Source of the DNA: Kiloniellales bacterium
GTDB lineage: Bacteria; Pseudomonadota; Alphaproteobacteria; Kiloniellales; JAKSDN01
Assembly: GCA_028280455.1 (NCBI GenBank)
Contig: JANQLT010000004.1
Coordinates: 1-50,000 of the forward strand
Direction: 5' to 3'
Length of the DNA stretch: 50,000 nt
Part shown: positions 20,117 to 27,247 of the stretch, in pieces
Position numbering within the stretch: the first letter of the stretch is position 1
How the letters are laid out: the number at the start of each line of letters is the position of its first letter
The notes under the pieces: generated by a model
Database searches by the model: none
Seen by the model: the letters and a program-made list of their open reading frames with translations, nothing else
Told to the model about the DNA's origin: nothing
Program-made: the position numbers and the translations under genes

Positions 20117-20653
20117 TCAGGCGATCGCCGAGACCGACTGGCCCCAAGCCACCTTGCTGGCGGGCTGGGCCAACGACTTCTGCAGATCGATGACCTTCTT
20201 GCGCCAGTCGGCGTCGCGGCGGATCTGGTTCACCGTCAGCTCGGGATAGGCGCAGAAGTAGGCGACCACGTCGGCCTGCTGCGAGGCGATGAACTCGAGC
20301 AGCGCGGTGAAGTCGGCATCCGCACCGGGCGCGCCCTCGAAGTGCGCCAGGATCTCGCGCAGCGGGCCGTCGAGGTCCTTGAAGGCCTCGAAATAGGCGA
20401 CCACGTCGGAATCGAAATTGGTCTGGAAGAGCATCTGGTCGCGCCCGACCCGGGTCATGCTGAAGATGTGGATCAGCGCCATCTCGGAGACCACGTCGCC
20501 GAACTCCTCGGTGCCGATCAGCTTGGCGATGGCCTCGGCGTGACCGTCGGGATCGTCCTGCTTCAGGGTGAAGAGGGCGGCGAAAGGCGAGACGTTGTTG
20601 GCCAGCCGGACCGTGGGGCGGAGGCCGTACTTGAGGGTGCCGTTGCTGCTCAT
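20117..20653 (-). CDS. Heme-peroxidase-associated hypothetical protein
   Basis: 178 aa, first gene of the peroxidase operon. The segment ALIHIFSMTRVGRDQMLFQTNFDS resembles, from memory, a recurrent stretch in unassigned proteins encoded beside catalase-like and DyP-type genes. I cannot name a domain. It is soluble, without a signal peptide or cysteine cluster. It starts at the ATG at 20653 with AGAGGAA upstream, and the gap to the DyP gene is 33 bases. A substrate-handling or chaperone role for the peroxidases is possible. Confidence 0.68.
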   Translation of the reverse strand: MSSNGTLKYGLRPTVRLANNVSPFAALFTLKQDDPDGHAEAIAKLIGTEEFGDVVSEMALIHIFSMTRVGRDQMLFQTNFDSDVVAYFEAFKDLDGPLREILAHFEGAPGADADFTALLEFIASQQADVVAYFCAYPELTVNQIRRDADWRKKVIDLQKSLAQPASKVAWGQSVSAIA

Positions 20654-20708
20654 CTGTGGATTCCTCTGATTTCCGTGAAAGGCGTCGCTTGCCTTGCTGT
20701 GCCCGCTA

Positions 20709-20750
20709 AGGTGAGGCCTCGGGCGCCGGCGGTTGAGTTTCTAACCGTGA
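20709..20750 (-). promoter_or_regulatory. Two-block promoter-like motif of the peroxidase operon
   Basis: On the minus strand: TCACGGTTAGAAACTC (20750-20735), 15 bases, AGGCCTCACCT (20719-20709). The same two blocks with the same 15-base spacing occur at 23861-23902 before the secreted His-rich protein (14 of 16 and 9 of 11 bases identical). It lies 56 bases before the ATG at 20653. The bipartite form suggests an alternative-sigma promoter, but it is not a sigma-54, EcfG or RpoH consensus that I know. Confidence 0.65.
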
Positions 20751-20853
20751 CGTAACCCGTGAGCCGGCCCCGACCCCGGCCGCGGGCACAGCGGTGACTT
20801 GGGCGAAAGCCCCTGCCCTGGATAAGTTTCACCACCTGACGTACCCTGTTAGC

Positions 20854-20866
20854 GGCTTGAAAAGCC
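20854..20866. promoter_or_regulatory. Short hairpin before the TolB/TPR gene
   Basis: GGCTT-GAA-AAGCC forms a 5-bp stem flanked by GTTA and TAAC, 29 bases before the ATG at 20895. It could be a leader hairpin or an operator; the evidence is weak. The rest of the 20654-20894 gap holds only the minus-strand motif at 20709-20750. Confidence 0.25.
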
Positions 20867-20894
20867 CCAGTAACGGCATGGACTCTGAGGCGTC

Positions 20895-22514
20895 ATGGCC
20901 AGCGATCCGGGCACCGCAGAGATCGCAGCGAGCGCGGGAGACCCAGGCGAGGAGGACATTCGCCAGGCCCTGGAACGTGCGACCGGCAAGCCGCCGCTGT
21001 CCCGCTCGAAGCGCCTGTCCCGCTTCCTGCGCTACGTGGTGGACGAGACGCTGGCCGGGCGCGCCGAGACGATCAGCGGCTATGCCATCGCGGTCGACGT
21101 CTTCCGCAAGCCCGAGAGCTTCGATCCGGCGATCGATTCCATCGTCCGCGTCGAGGCCGGCCGGCTGCGCCAGCGCCTGGCCGAGTACTACCGCGAGGCC
21201 GGCGCCGAGGACCCGGTCGAAATCTCCCTGCCCAAGGGCAACTACATCCCGGCCTTCAGCCACCGCGCGTCGGAGCCGAAGGCCGAGACGCGCCGCGCCG
21301 CACCGCCGAGCCACGGGCCGTCGCTGGTCGTGCTGCCCTTCGACAACTACGGCGGCAACCCCGAGGACCAGTTCTTCGCCGACGGCCTGACGGAGGAGAT
21401 CATCGCCAACCTGGCGCGCTTCAAGGACCTCTTCGTCTTCTCGCGCTCGACCAGCACCAAGCTGGCCCGTGACGGTGCCGACATCGGCCAGCTCCACGAC
21501 AAGCTCGGCGCGGACTTCGTCATCGAGGGCTCGATCCGCAAGTCGAGCCAGGTGGTGCGGGTGACGGTGCAGCTCATCGATGCCGCGACGGAAGGCCACC
21601 TCTTCGCCGAGCAGTTCGAGATGGCCTGCACGCCGGAGGCGATCTTCGAGATCCAGGACCAGGTCGCCCGCCTGGTCGCCGGCCGCATCGCCAACCGCTA
21701 CGGCCCGATCGGCCGCCACGTCGCGCGGGCGGCCCGCTCCGGCCGGCCGCAGCGCTGGGAGACCTATATCTGGATCGCCCGCTTCTACGAGTACTACGCC
21801 TGTCACGATCCGGCGCTGCACGGCGAGGTGCGCAAGGGCTTGGAGAGCGCCCTGGAGCAGGACAGCGAGTCCTCGGACGCCCTGGCCGCCCTGGCTGCCG
21901 TCTATCTCGACGAGCACCGCCTGCACCTCAACGAGCAGGCACACCCGCCGGCGCTGGACCGGGCGCTGGAGACGGCCTTGCGGGCGGTGGCCTGCGATCC
22001 CGAGAACGCGATGGCCTATCAGTTCCTGGCCTGCACCTACTACCACCGCGGCGAGCTGACCGACTTCGAGATCGCGGCCCAGCGGGCAATCGAGCTCAAC
22101 CCCGGTCATGCCGACGTGCTCGCCGATGTCGGCTTCTGCTTCGCCTGCGGCGGGCAATGGGAGCGGGGACTGGAGCTGGTCGAGCGGGCGATGGAGATCA
22201 GTCCCGTGCACCCGGGCTGGTACCACACGCCGCGCGCCCTTCGCCTGGCCCTGGACGGCGATCCGGAGGCCGCGGTCCTGGAGATGAAGCAAGGCCCGAT
22301 GACCGGCGTCTTCATGCACCACGCCTTGCTCTGCTGTTTCCTGCATTGGGCCGGCCGCGACGAGGAAGCGAAGCAGGAAGCGGAGACCTTGCTGGCCATC
22401 AACGGCGACTTCGCGGCTTCGGCCGAGCGGGAATGCCGGATCTGGCTGCAGGACGAAGCGGCCATCGGCGCCCTCCTGAAAGGCTGGAAGGAGGCCGGGA
22501 TCGCGGCTGCGTGA
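20895..22514 (+). CDS. TolB/FlgO-like and TPR regulatory protein
   Basis: 539 aa with three parts. Residues ~20-125 form a domain often seen at the N-terminus of such proteins (SKRLSRFLRYVVDETLAGR ... LPKGNYIPAF), probably a winged-helix module. Residues ~140-265 form a TolB-N/FlgO-like domain (LVVLPFDNYGGNPEDQFFADGLTEEI). The remainder contains TPR repeats. There is no cyclase catalytic domain and no membrane helix. Proteins of this build are usually taken as signalling or transcription factors. It is divergent from the peroxidase operon, so it might regulate it, but nothing in the sequence proves that. Confidence 0.72.
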   Translation: MASDPGTAEIAASAGDPGEEDIRQALERATGKPPLSRSKRLSRFLRYVVDETLAGRAETISGYAIAVDVFRKPESFDPAIDSIVRVEAGRLRQRLAEYYREAGAEDPVEISLPKGNYIPAFSHRASEPKAETRRAAPPSHGPSLVVLPFDNYGGNPEDQFFADGLTEEIIANLARFKDLFVFSRSTSTKLARDGADIGQLHDKLGADFVIEGSIRKSSQVVRVTVQLIDAATEGHLFAEQFEMACTPEAIFEIQDQVARLVAGRIANRYGPIGRHVARAARSGRPQRWETYIWIARFYEYYACHDPALHGEVRKGLESALEQDSESSDALAALAAVYLDEHRLHLNEQAHPPALDRALETALRAVACDPENAMAYQFLACTYYHRGELTDFEIAAQRAIELNPGHADVLADVGFCFACGGQWERGLELVERAMEISPVHPGWYHTPRALRLALDGDPEAAVLEMKQGPMTGVFMHHALLCCFLHWAGRDEEAKQEAETLLAINGDFAASAERECRIWLQDEAAIGALLKGWKEAGIAAA

Positions 22515-22558
22515 CGCGATGGGGGATGACGTCGCGAAGCAGCGCCCGGCCTCTTCCT

Positions 22559-22578
22559 CCGAGCCCAGTCCGGCTCGG
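22559..22578. terminator. Bidirectional hairpin between convergent genes
   Basis: CCGAGCC-cagtcc-GGCTCGG forms a 7-bp GC stem with a 6-base loop, between the end of the TPR gene and the end of the MlaC-like gene. There is no long T-run, so it is only a candidate terminator. Confidence 0.45.
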
Positions 22579-22589
22579 GTCTTGGGAGC

Positions 22590-23255
22590 TCAGAGCTTGG
22601 AGGCCTGCACGCCGGCCGGGCCGCTGACCCGGGCGACCATGGCACGCAGGCTCTCGAGCAGGCCCTCGAAGTCGCCGCTCTGCCGCAGCACGGTGTCGAT
22701 CTCGCTGCGATGGGTCATGATCAGGCTGACGCCCTCGACGACGATGTCGAAGATCCGCCAGCTCTCGCCGTCGCGGCGCAGCCGCCAGACCACGGCCATG
22801 GGCGCGCCTTGCCGACTGTTCAGGGCACTCAGGACCATGACGCCCTGGCGCCCCTTGTCCTGGGCGTGGCTGACCGACAGGGTCTCGCCGGCGTAGCTCT
22901 CCAGCCGGCGGCTGTAGGTCGCCAAAACGTACGCCTCGAAGGTCTGCAGGAAGGCCGTCCGCTCGCTCGGCGTCGCGGCACGCCAATGGCGGCCGAGCAC
23001 GAAACGGCCGATCAGCGAGACGTCGAAGTAGCTGTGCAGCATCTGCTGAAAGGCGCGCTGCCGGTCGCCCCGCGACATCCTGGTGTCGGTGACGATCGCC
23101 GTGGCGTCTTGCGCCAGGCGCGAAACGAAGGTGGTCGGCTGCTCGGCCGCGCGCGCCGTGCTGGCGAGGACGAGGCTCAAGAGCAGGAACAACACGAGGC
23201 CGGTCGCCTGGATGAAAAGGTGGGCGCTCGAGTGACTCAATCGGTTCTTGTACAT
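22590..23255 (-). CDS. MlaC/Ttg2D-like periplasmic phospholipid-binding protein
   Basis: A 221 aa MlaC-family protein. A long N-terminal signal segment (hydrophobic around residues 16-32, cleavage near ASTARA) is followed by the usual domain: RQRAFQQMLHSYFDVSLIGRFVLGRHWR, a mid-domain YVLATYSRRLESYAGE, and WRIFDIVVEGVSLIMTHRSE near the end. It should carry phospholipid between outer and inner membranes. No mlaDEF genes are adjacent, so it is an orphan copy. The ATG at 23255 has GGAGG upstream. Confidence 0.85.
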   Translation of the reverse strand: MYKNRLSHSSAHLFIQATGLVLFLLLSLVLASTARAAEQPTTFVSRLAQDATAIVTDTRMSRGDRQRAFQQMLHSYFDVSLIGRFVLGRHWRAATPSERTAFLQTFEAYVLATYSRRLESYAGETLSVSHAQDKGRQGVMVLSALNSRQGAPMAVVWRLRRDGESWRIFDIVVEGVSLIMTHRSEIDTVLRQSGDFEGLLESLRAMVARVSGPAGVQASKL

Positions 23256-23353
23256 GACGTGTCCTCCCAGGTCGGGGCGCTCTTGCTCGGCTACCCGCCG
23301 CGCCCGGCGCCCGTGGCGTCACATCGCGACGCCACGGAAGCGCTGCGGCCACC

Positions 23354-23731
23354 TCAGCGGCCGCCGTGATGCGGATGGAAGTGCGTGTGATTGAAGATGA
23401 AGGCGCGGTTGAAGGCGGTCGCGTTGGTGCCCTTGACCGAGATCTTCTTGGCTTCGACGGCCATGCAGTCGCCGCTGTCGACCGAGGCGCTGCTGGCGTC
23501 GTAGCTGACGTTCAGGCTGTGGCTGCCATGGTTGCAGACGCTGTAGTGGCCGCTGTTGGCTTTGTGCAGGAGCATCTTCTCCTGGGTGCCGGTGACGCTG
23601 GCCGTGGCATGGGGGGTGCCCCAGGAGCGATAGTCGGCGTTGACGTTCTGCATGGCGCCGCGGGCGAAGGCCGGCGCGCTCACCGCGATGGCGGCGACAC
23701 AGGCGGCGACGGCGATGAAGTTCCGGTTCAT
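23354..23731 (-). CDS. Small secreted protein with His-rich tail
   Basis: 125 aa. A clear Sec signal peptide (MNRNFIAVAACVAAIAVSA, cleavage near AFA) precedes a small Ser/Asn-rich domain with two cysteines (VCNHG, GDCM) that may form a disulfide. The last residues, NHTHFHPHHGGR, are a metal-binding-like histidine cluster. I recognise no family. Likely periplasmic or exported, perhaps binding Cu, Ni or Zn. It is preceded by the same two-block motif as the peroxidase operon. Confidence 0.72.
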   Translation of the reverse strand: MNRNFIAVAACVAAIAVSAPAFARGAMQNVNADYRSWGTPHATASVTGTQEKMLLHKANSGHYSVCNHGSHSLNVSYDASSASVDSGDCMAVEAKKISVKGTNATAFNRAFIFNHTHFHPHHGGR

Positions 23732-23860
23732 GGCTCAATTCCTTCTGACAAGCGAATGGCGCTCCGCTGGGGGCCCGATCCCTTGTCGGATCGCATCGGA
23801 AGTTGACGCCCGGCCACTTGGGGTGATGAACGGCCGAAGGCCCCCTGCGGGACGCGCTAG

Positions 23861-23902
23861 AGGTATGGCCTGAGCCTCATGGCCGGGAGTTTGTAACTGT
23901 GA
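23861..23902 (-). promoter_or_regulatory. Second copy of the two-block promoter-like motif
   Basis: On the minus strand: TCACAGTTACAAACTC (23902-23887), 15 bases, AGGCCATACCT (23871-23861). It matches the copy at 20709-20750 in both blocks and in spacing. GTAACT-GTG-AGTTAC (23893-23907) partly overlaps the first block as a palindrome. It lies about 130 bases before the ATG at 23731, in a 328-base gap (23732-24059) in which nothing else stands out. Confidence 0.62.
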
Positions 23903-24059
23903 GTTACGGCGCCGGCGCGGCGCCCAATGGGCGCTTTATCGGCGGAAATGCGCCGTTTTCGGGCCGAGCCGGATCGCCGCCGCGAGGCGGCCGCGGGCCG
24001 TCTCGGGCGTCGATTCCACTCAATCTCCAGTGAGCCCGCGGCGCGCCGCGGGCGGCCAA

Positions 24060-24482
24060 TCAGTCCCTGGGCAGCTCGTAGCTGACCATCCAGCTTATGC
24101 CGAACTTGTCGGTCCAGTTGCCGAAATAGGCCCCCCAGAAGGTATCGGCCATGGGCAACTTGACCGTGCCGCCCTCCGAGAGCTTGGCGAAGAGATCGTC
24201 GCACTGCTCGCGGCTCTGGACGTCGATCGAGACGGCGAAGTTGTCGCCGGCATTGGGCGGACCGGACATCCAGGAGCAGCTATCGCTGCCCATCAGCATG
24301 CTCGTGCCCACCGGCAGCGAGATATGCATGATTCGGTCCTTCTCGTCGTCGGGGACGGACATGTCCTCCGGGGCCTCGGCATAGGTCATGACCATGGCGA
24401 AGTCGCCGCCGAAAGCCGCCTTGTAGAACTCGAAGGCCTCGCGGCAGTTGCCGTCGAAGAAGAGGTAGGTATTGAGCGCCAT
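24060..24482 (-). CDS. PhnB-like VOC-family protein
   Basis: A 140 aa glyoxalase/bleomycin-resistance fold protein of the PhnB-like group: NTYLFFDGNCREAFEFYKAAFGG at the start, HISLPVGTSMLMGSD, and DTFWGAYFGNWTDKFGISWMV at the end. The group has no agreed reaction. It is a single gene: the next gene on the same strand is 103 bases away, and no regulator site was seen. The ATG at 24482 is well placed for the family. Confidence 0.85.
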   Translation of the reverse strand: MALNTYLFFDGNCREAFEFYKAAFGGDFAMVMTYAEAPEDMSVPDDEKDRIMHISLPVGTSMLMGSDSCSWMSGPPNAGDNFAVSIDVQSREQCDDLFAKLSEGGTVKLPMADTFWGAYFGNWTDKFGISWMVSYELPRD

Positions 24483-24585
24483 GGCCGCCTCCCGGTCCGA
24501 TTGTCATCCCTGCCAATCGGAGGCGAGCCTAAGCCAGTCTGGATCGCTTGTCATCGGCCGCCACGCTCCGGGCGGCGGGCGGCGG

Positions 24586-24918
24586 CTAAGCTTCAGATTT
24601 CTGTAACGCGACGTAGATGCCGTCCTCGCGGGCCTCGGCCGGAAAGGTCTCGACCGTCTCGGTGGTGGTCGCGCATTCGCCGGTGAAGGGGTCGAACTCG
24701 CGGCCGTGCCAGGGGCAGACCAGGAGGCCGGCCTCGATCGAGCCCTGGCCCAAGGGGCCGCCCATATGGGGACAGCGGTTGTCGAGCGCCGCGTAGCGCC
24801 CCTCGTGGCACACCACCGCCACCATGCGCCCGGCCAGGGCGCACATCTTGACGCCGCCCTCGGCCAGCTCCTCCGGCTCGGCGGCCTTGTGCCACTGCTG
24901 ATCGCCCGCGTCGCTCAT
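24586..24918 (-). CDS. Rieske-type [2Fe-2S] ferredoxin
   Basis: A 110 aa soluble Rieske ferredoxin with cluster ligands in CPHMGGPL and CPWHG (C-x-H-x16-C-x2-H), near residues 49-51 and 68-71. It lacks the disulfide cysteines, as in dioxygenase-type ferredoxins and NirD-like proteins. There is no signal peptide, so it is cytoplasmic. No oxygenase component is nearby and its electron partner is unknown. It lies 70 bases upstream (in its own direction, downstream) of the LysR gene on the same strand. Confidence 0.88.
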   Translation of the reverse strand: MSDAGDQQWHKAAEPEELAEGGVKMCALAGRMVAVVCHEGRYAALDNRCPHMGGPLGQGSIEAGLLVCPWHGREFDPFTGECATTTETVETFPAEAREDGIYVALQKSEA

Positions 24919-24988
24919 CTCACGCTCTCCCTTGCACCGGACCGAGCCGAGGTTAGCGCGCCGCGCCCGGGCAGGCTATGCGAGGGCC

Positions 24989-25945
24989 CTATGGGGGCAA
25001 TGCGCCGGCCGTGCCTTGCGGATCGCCCGGCCGCGCCCCAGCCGGGCGCGGCGGCTCGGCGTCGAAGTCGAAGGTGCTGACCTCGCGGGCGAAACGGGTC
25101 ACGGCCGCCGGCAAGGGCGAGACCGGCCGCCGCGGATAGACCGCCCAGAACTCGATCGGCGGCAGCGCCGGCTCCGTCTCGAGCACGACCAGGCTGCCGC
25201 TGTCGATCTCGTCGCGGTAGATCAGCGGCGGCAGCAGGCTGATCCCGAGGCCCGCCTTGGTCAGCGCGGCGACGACGGCCAGCGAGTTGCAGATGTCCCT
25301 ACTGCGCGGCTGGGCATCCTGGCCCTGAAACCAGCCCGCGCTGACGTCGTGCACGGTCGAGGCCGCACCGAGGGTGATGACCGGCTGGGCCTTCATGTCG
25401 GCCGGCGTGATCGGCGCGCTCGGCAGGCCGGGCTTGGGCGCGCTCATCCAGACGTAGGGCGTGGCGCCGAGGTACTCCCGGATCAGGTCGGGACGGCTGA
25501 CCGGCCCGGACAGCAGCAGCAGCTCCAGGTTGCCGCGCTCGAACTTCTCCCAGAGGTTCCTCATCAGGTCGACGTCGAGCTGCAGGGTGACGTTCGGCAG
25601 CGCCTGGTTGACCCGCTGGACCAGCGCCGGCAGCCAGGTCAGGGCTATGGTCTCGGTCACCCCGGCGCGGACCAGGCCGTAGAGCCGGCCCGACTTGGCG
25701 ACCCGCTCCTGCAGCTCGGCCGCCATCGACAGCAGCCGCTCGGCGCCGGCGGCGACCTCGTGGCCCTGCGGCGTAAGGACGGCGCGGCGCCGGCTGCGGT
25801 CGAACAGCGACACCCCGAGGCTGCGCTCGAGATCGCGGATCCGCTGCGAGATCGCCGGCTGGCTGGTGTTCAGCTTGCGCGCCGCCGCCGCGAAGCTGCC
25901 CAGCCGAGTGATCCAATAGAGCGCCTCGAGCTGCCGGTGGTCCAT
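24989..25945 (-). CDS. LysR-family transcriptional regulator
   Basis: 318 aa, with an N-terminal LysR helix-turn-helix (LEALYWITRLGSFAAAARKL, then SQPAISQRIRDLE) and a substrate-binding-like effector domain. It is divergent from the TRAP/CoA operon and probably regulates it, with the inducer being the imported acid or its CoA ester. A T-N11-A type palindrome lies 18 bases before its ATG at 25945. The C-terminal tail after residue ~295 is Pro/Arg-rich and probably disordered. Confidence 0.9.
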   Translation of the reverse strand: MDHRQLEALYWITRLGSFAAAARKLNTSQPAISQRIRDLERSLGVSLFDRSRRRAVLTPQGHEVAAGAERLLSMAAELQERVAKSGRLYGLVRAGVTETIALTWLPALVQRVNQALPNVTLQLDVDLMRNLWEKFERGNLELLLLSGPVSRPDLIREYLGATPYVWMSAPKPGLPSAPITPADMKAQPVITLGAASTVHDVSAGWFQGQDAQPRSRDICNSLAVVAALTKAGLGISLLPPLIYRDEIDSGSLVVLETEPALPPIEFWAVYPRRPVSPLPAAVTRFAREVSTFDFDAEPPRPAGARPGDPQGTAGALPP

Positions 25946-25962
25946 GGCCCTGCCGATCGATT

Positions 25963-25979
25963 GATAAGAAAATGTTATC
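25963..25979. promoter_or_regulatory. LysR-type binding site in the divergent promoter region
   Basis: GATAA-gaaaatg-TTATC is a perfect inverted repeat with 7-base spacing, fitting the T-N11-A shape of LysR recognition boxes. It lies between the LysR gene and dctP. A TTGACA at 25995-26000 could be a -35 element, but no good -10 follows at normal spacing, which is common for activator-dependent promoters. Confidence 0.65.
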
Positions 25980-26110
25980 GGAACAGATAGTGAATTGACA
26001 TCTTCTAATATCGACCGGGCTTTGGCAGTCTTTTTCCAAGCTGTCCCGCAGGCCGATCCGCGGGGCTAACGAGGCGCGGACCCCAAGCCGCGCGAAACGG
26101 GAGGATTACG

Positions 26111-27157
26111 ATGAAAGTTCTCGAGACGAGGCCCGTCAGGGCCGGCCTAATCGGCGTGGCGCTCTTGTGCGCCGGCCTGATGGCCAGCCAGGCCGCCCTG
26201 GCCAAGGTGACCCTGCGGGCCAACAGCCAGTGGCCGGAGACCCACGCCGGCTCCAAGGTCGACCAGTGGTGGGCCGACGAGATCCGCAAGCGGACCAACG
26301 GCGAGGTCGACATTCAGTTGTTCTACGGCGGCGCCCTCGGCAAAGCCAATGAGAACCTGGAGCTGCTGCGCACCAACGCCATCGACATCGGCATGATGTC
26401 GCCGGGCTATTTCCCCGCACAGCTACCGATGCACGCCGCGCCCAACTCCATCCCGATGACCATGGAGAAGGTCGAGCACGCCACCGAGCTGATCGAACGC
26501 TTGCTGGACGAGGTGCCGGCGATGGAGGAAGAGGCCAAGGCGAACGGCGTCAAGACGCTCTTCTTCCACCATCTCAATCCCTACCATCTCGTCTGCAAGG
26601 AGCCGGTCACCGACGTCGCGGGCATGGCCGGCAAGAAGATGCGGACCTGGGGCAAGGCCCTGCCGAGGGCTGTCGAAGCCGTCGGCGCGACGCCGGTGAC
26701 CCTGTTCCTGCCGGAGATCTACGAGGGTCTCGCGCGCGGCACGGTCGACTGCATCCCCTTCTCGGTGGACCTGATGCTCAGCTACAAGATCCACGAGGTC
26801 GCCAAGCACATGTCCGACGTCACGGTCTGGCTCGGCCCAAGCAACGGGGCCTGGATCTCGCTTGCGGCTTGGGACCGGCTCTCCGCCGAGCAGCAGAAGA
26901 TCGTCGAGGAGGTGTCCCGCGAGGCCATGCGCAAGGACCGCGACGTCACGATCGCCTCCGGCAGCAAGTCCCGCGAGAAGCTGAAGGAACTGGGCGTGCA
27001 GTTCCATTCCTTCCCGGACTCCGAGAAGCAGAAGTGGAAGGACGCCAACCCCGACTTCTTCGCGGACTTCATCAAGGACATGGAAGCCCAGGGTAAGGGC
27101 GACGCCGCCAGGAAGATGATCAAGATCTGGCGGGAAGTGACTTCCTCTACTTCCTGA
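26111..27157 (+). CDS. TRAP transporter substrate-binding protein (DctP family)
   Basis: A 348 aa periplasmic binding protein with a Sec signal (hydrophobic residues 11-31, cleavage near ALAK). DctP hallmarks: VTLRANSQWPETHAGSK, the ELLRTNAIDIGMMSPGYF segment, and the arginine-containing GKKMRTWGKALPRAVEA block that would salt-bridge a substrate carboxylate. It captures an organic acid for the DctQM permease encoded at 29746-31638; two enzyme genes intervene, so transport and activation are co-expressed. GGGAGG lies before the ATG at 26111. Confidence 0.9.
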   Translation: MKVLETRPVRAGLIGVALLCAGLMASQAALAKVTLRANSQWPETHAGSKVDQWWADEIRKRTNGEVDIQLFYGGALGKANENLELLRTNAIDIGMMSPGYFPAQLPMHAAPNSIPMTMEKVEHATELIERLLDEVPAMEEEAKANGVKTLFFHHLNPYHLVCKEPVTDVAGMAGKKMRTWGKALPRAVEAVGATPVTLFLPEIYEGLARGTVDCIPFSVDLMLSYKIHEVAKHMSDVTVWLGPSNGAWISLAAWDRLSAEQQKIVEEVSREAMRKDRDVTIASGSKSREKLKELGVQFHSFPDSEKQKWKDANPDFFADFIKDMEAQGKGDAARKMIKIWREVTSSTS

Positions 27158-27178
27158 CCGTAGCTTCGGCCTGCCGTT

Positions 27179-27219
27179 TCCCTCCCATCGGACCAGCTCC
27201 CTGCGTTCGGTGGGAGGGA
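27179..27219 (+). promoter_or_regulatory. Intergenic hairpin after dctP
   Basis: TCCCTCCCA (27179-27187) and TGGGAGGGA (27211-27219) make a 9-bp stem with an internal region that can fold further. With no T-run, it looks like a partial terminator or mRNA-stabilising hairpin that would let dctP be expressed more than the downstream genes, as is common for binding-protein genes. Confidence 0.55.
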
Positions 27220-27247
27220 GCGGCGGCCCTGCGTCGGGGCTTTCCCC

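Noticed and set aside
20895..22514. Adenylate cyclase, which is often fused to TolB-N and TPR parts
   Set aside because: No class III cyclase catalytic domain is present in the translation.
26022..26036. A sigma-54-like sequence (TGGCAGT-N4-TTCC) before dctP
   Set aside because: The invariant GC of the -12 element is CC here and no sigma-54 activator gene is adjacent; the divergent LysR site explains regulation better.
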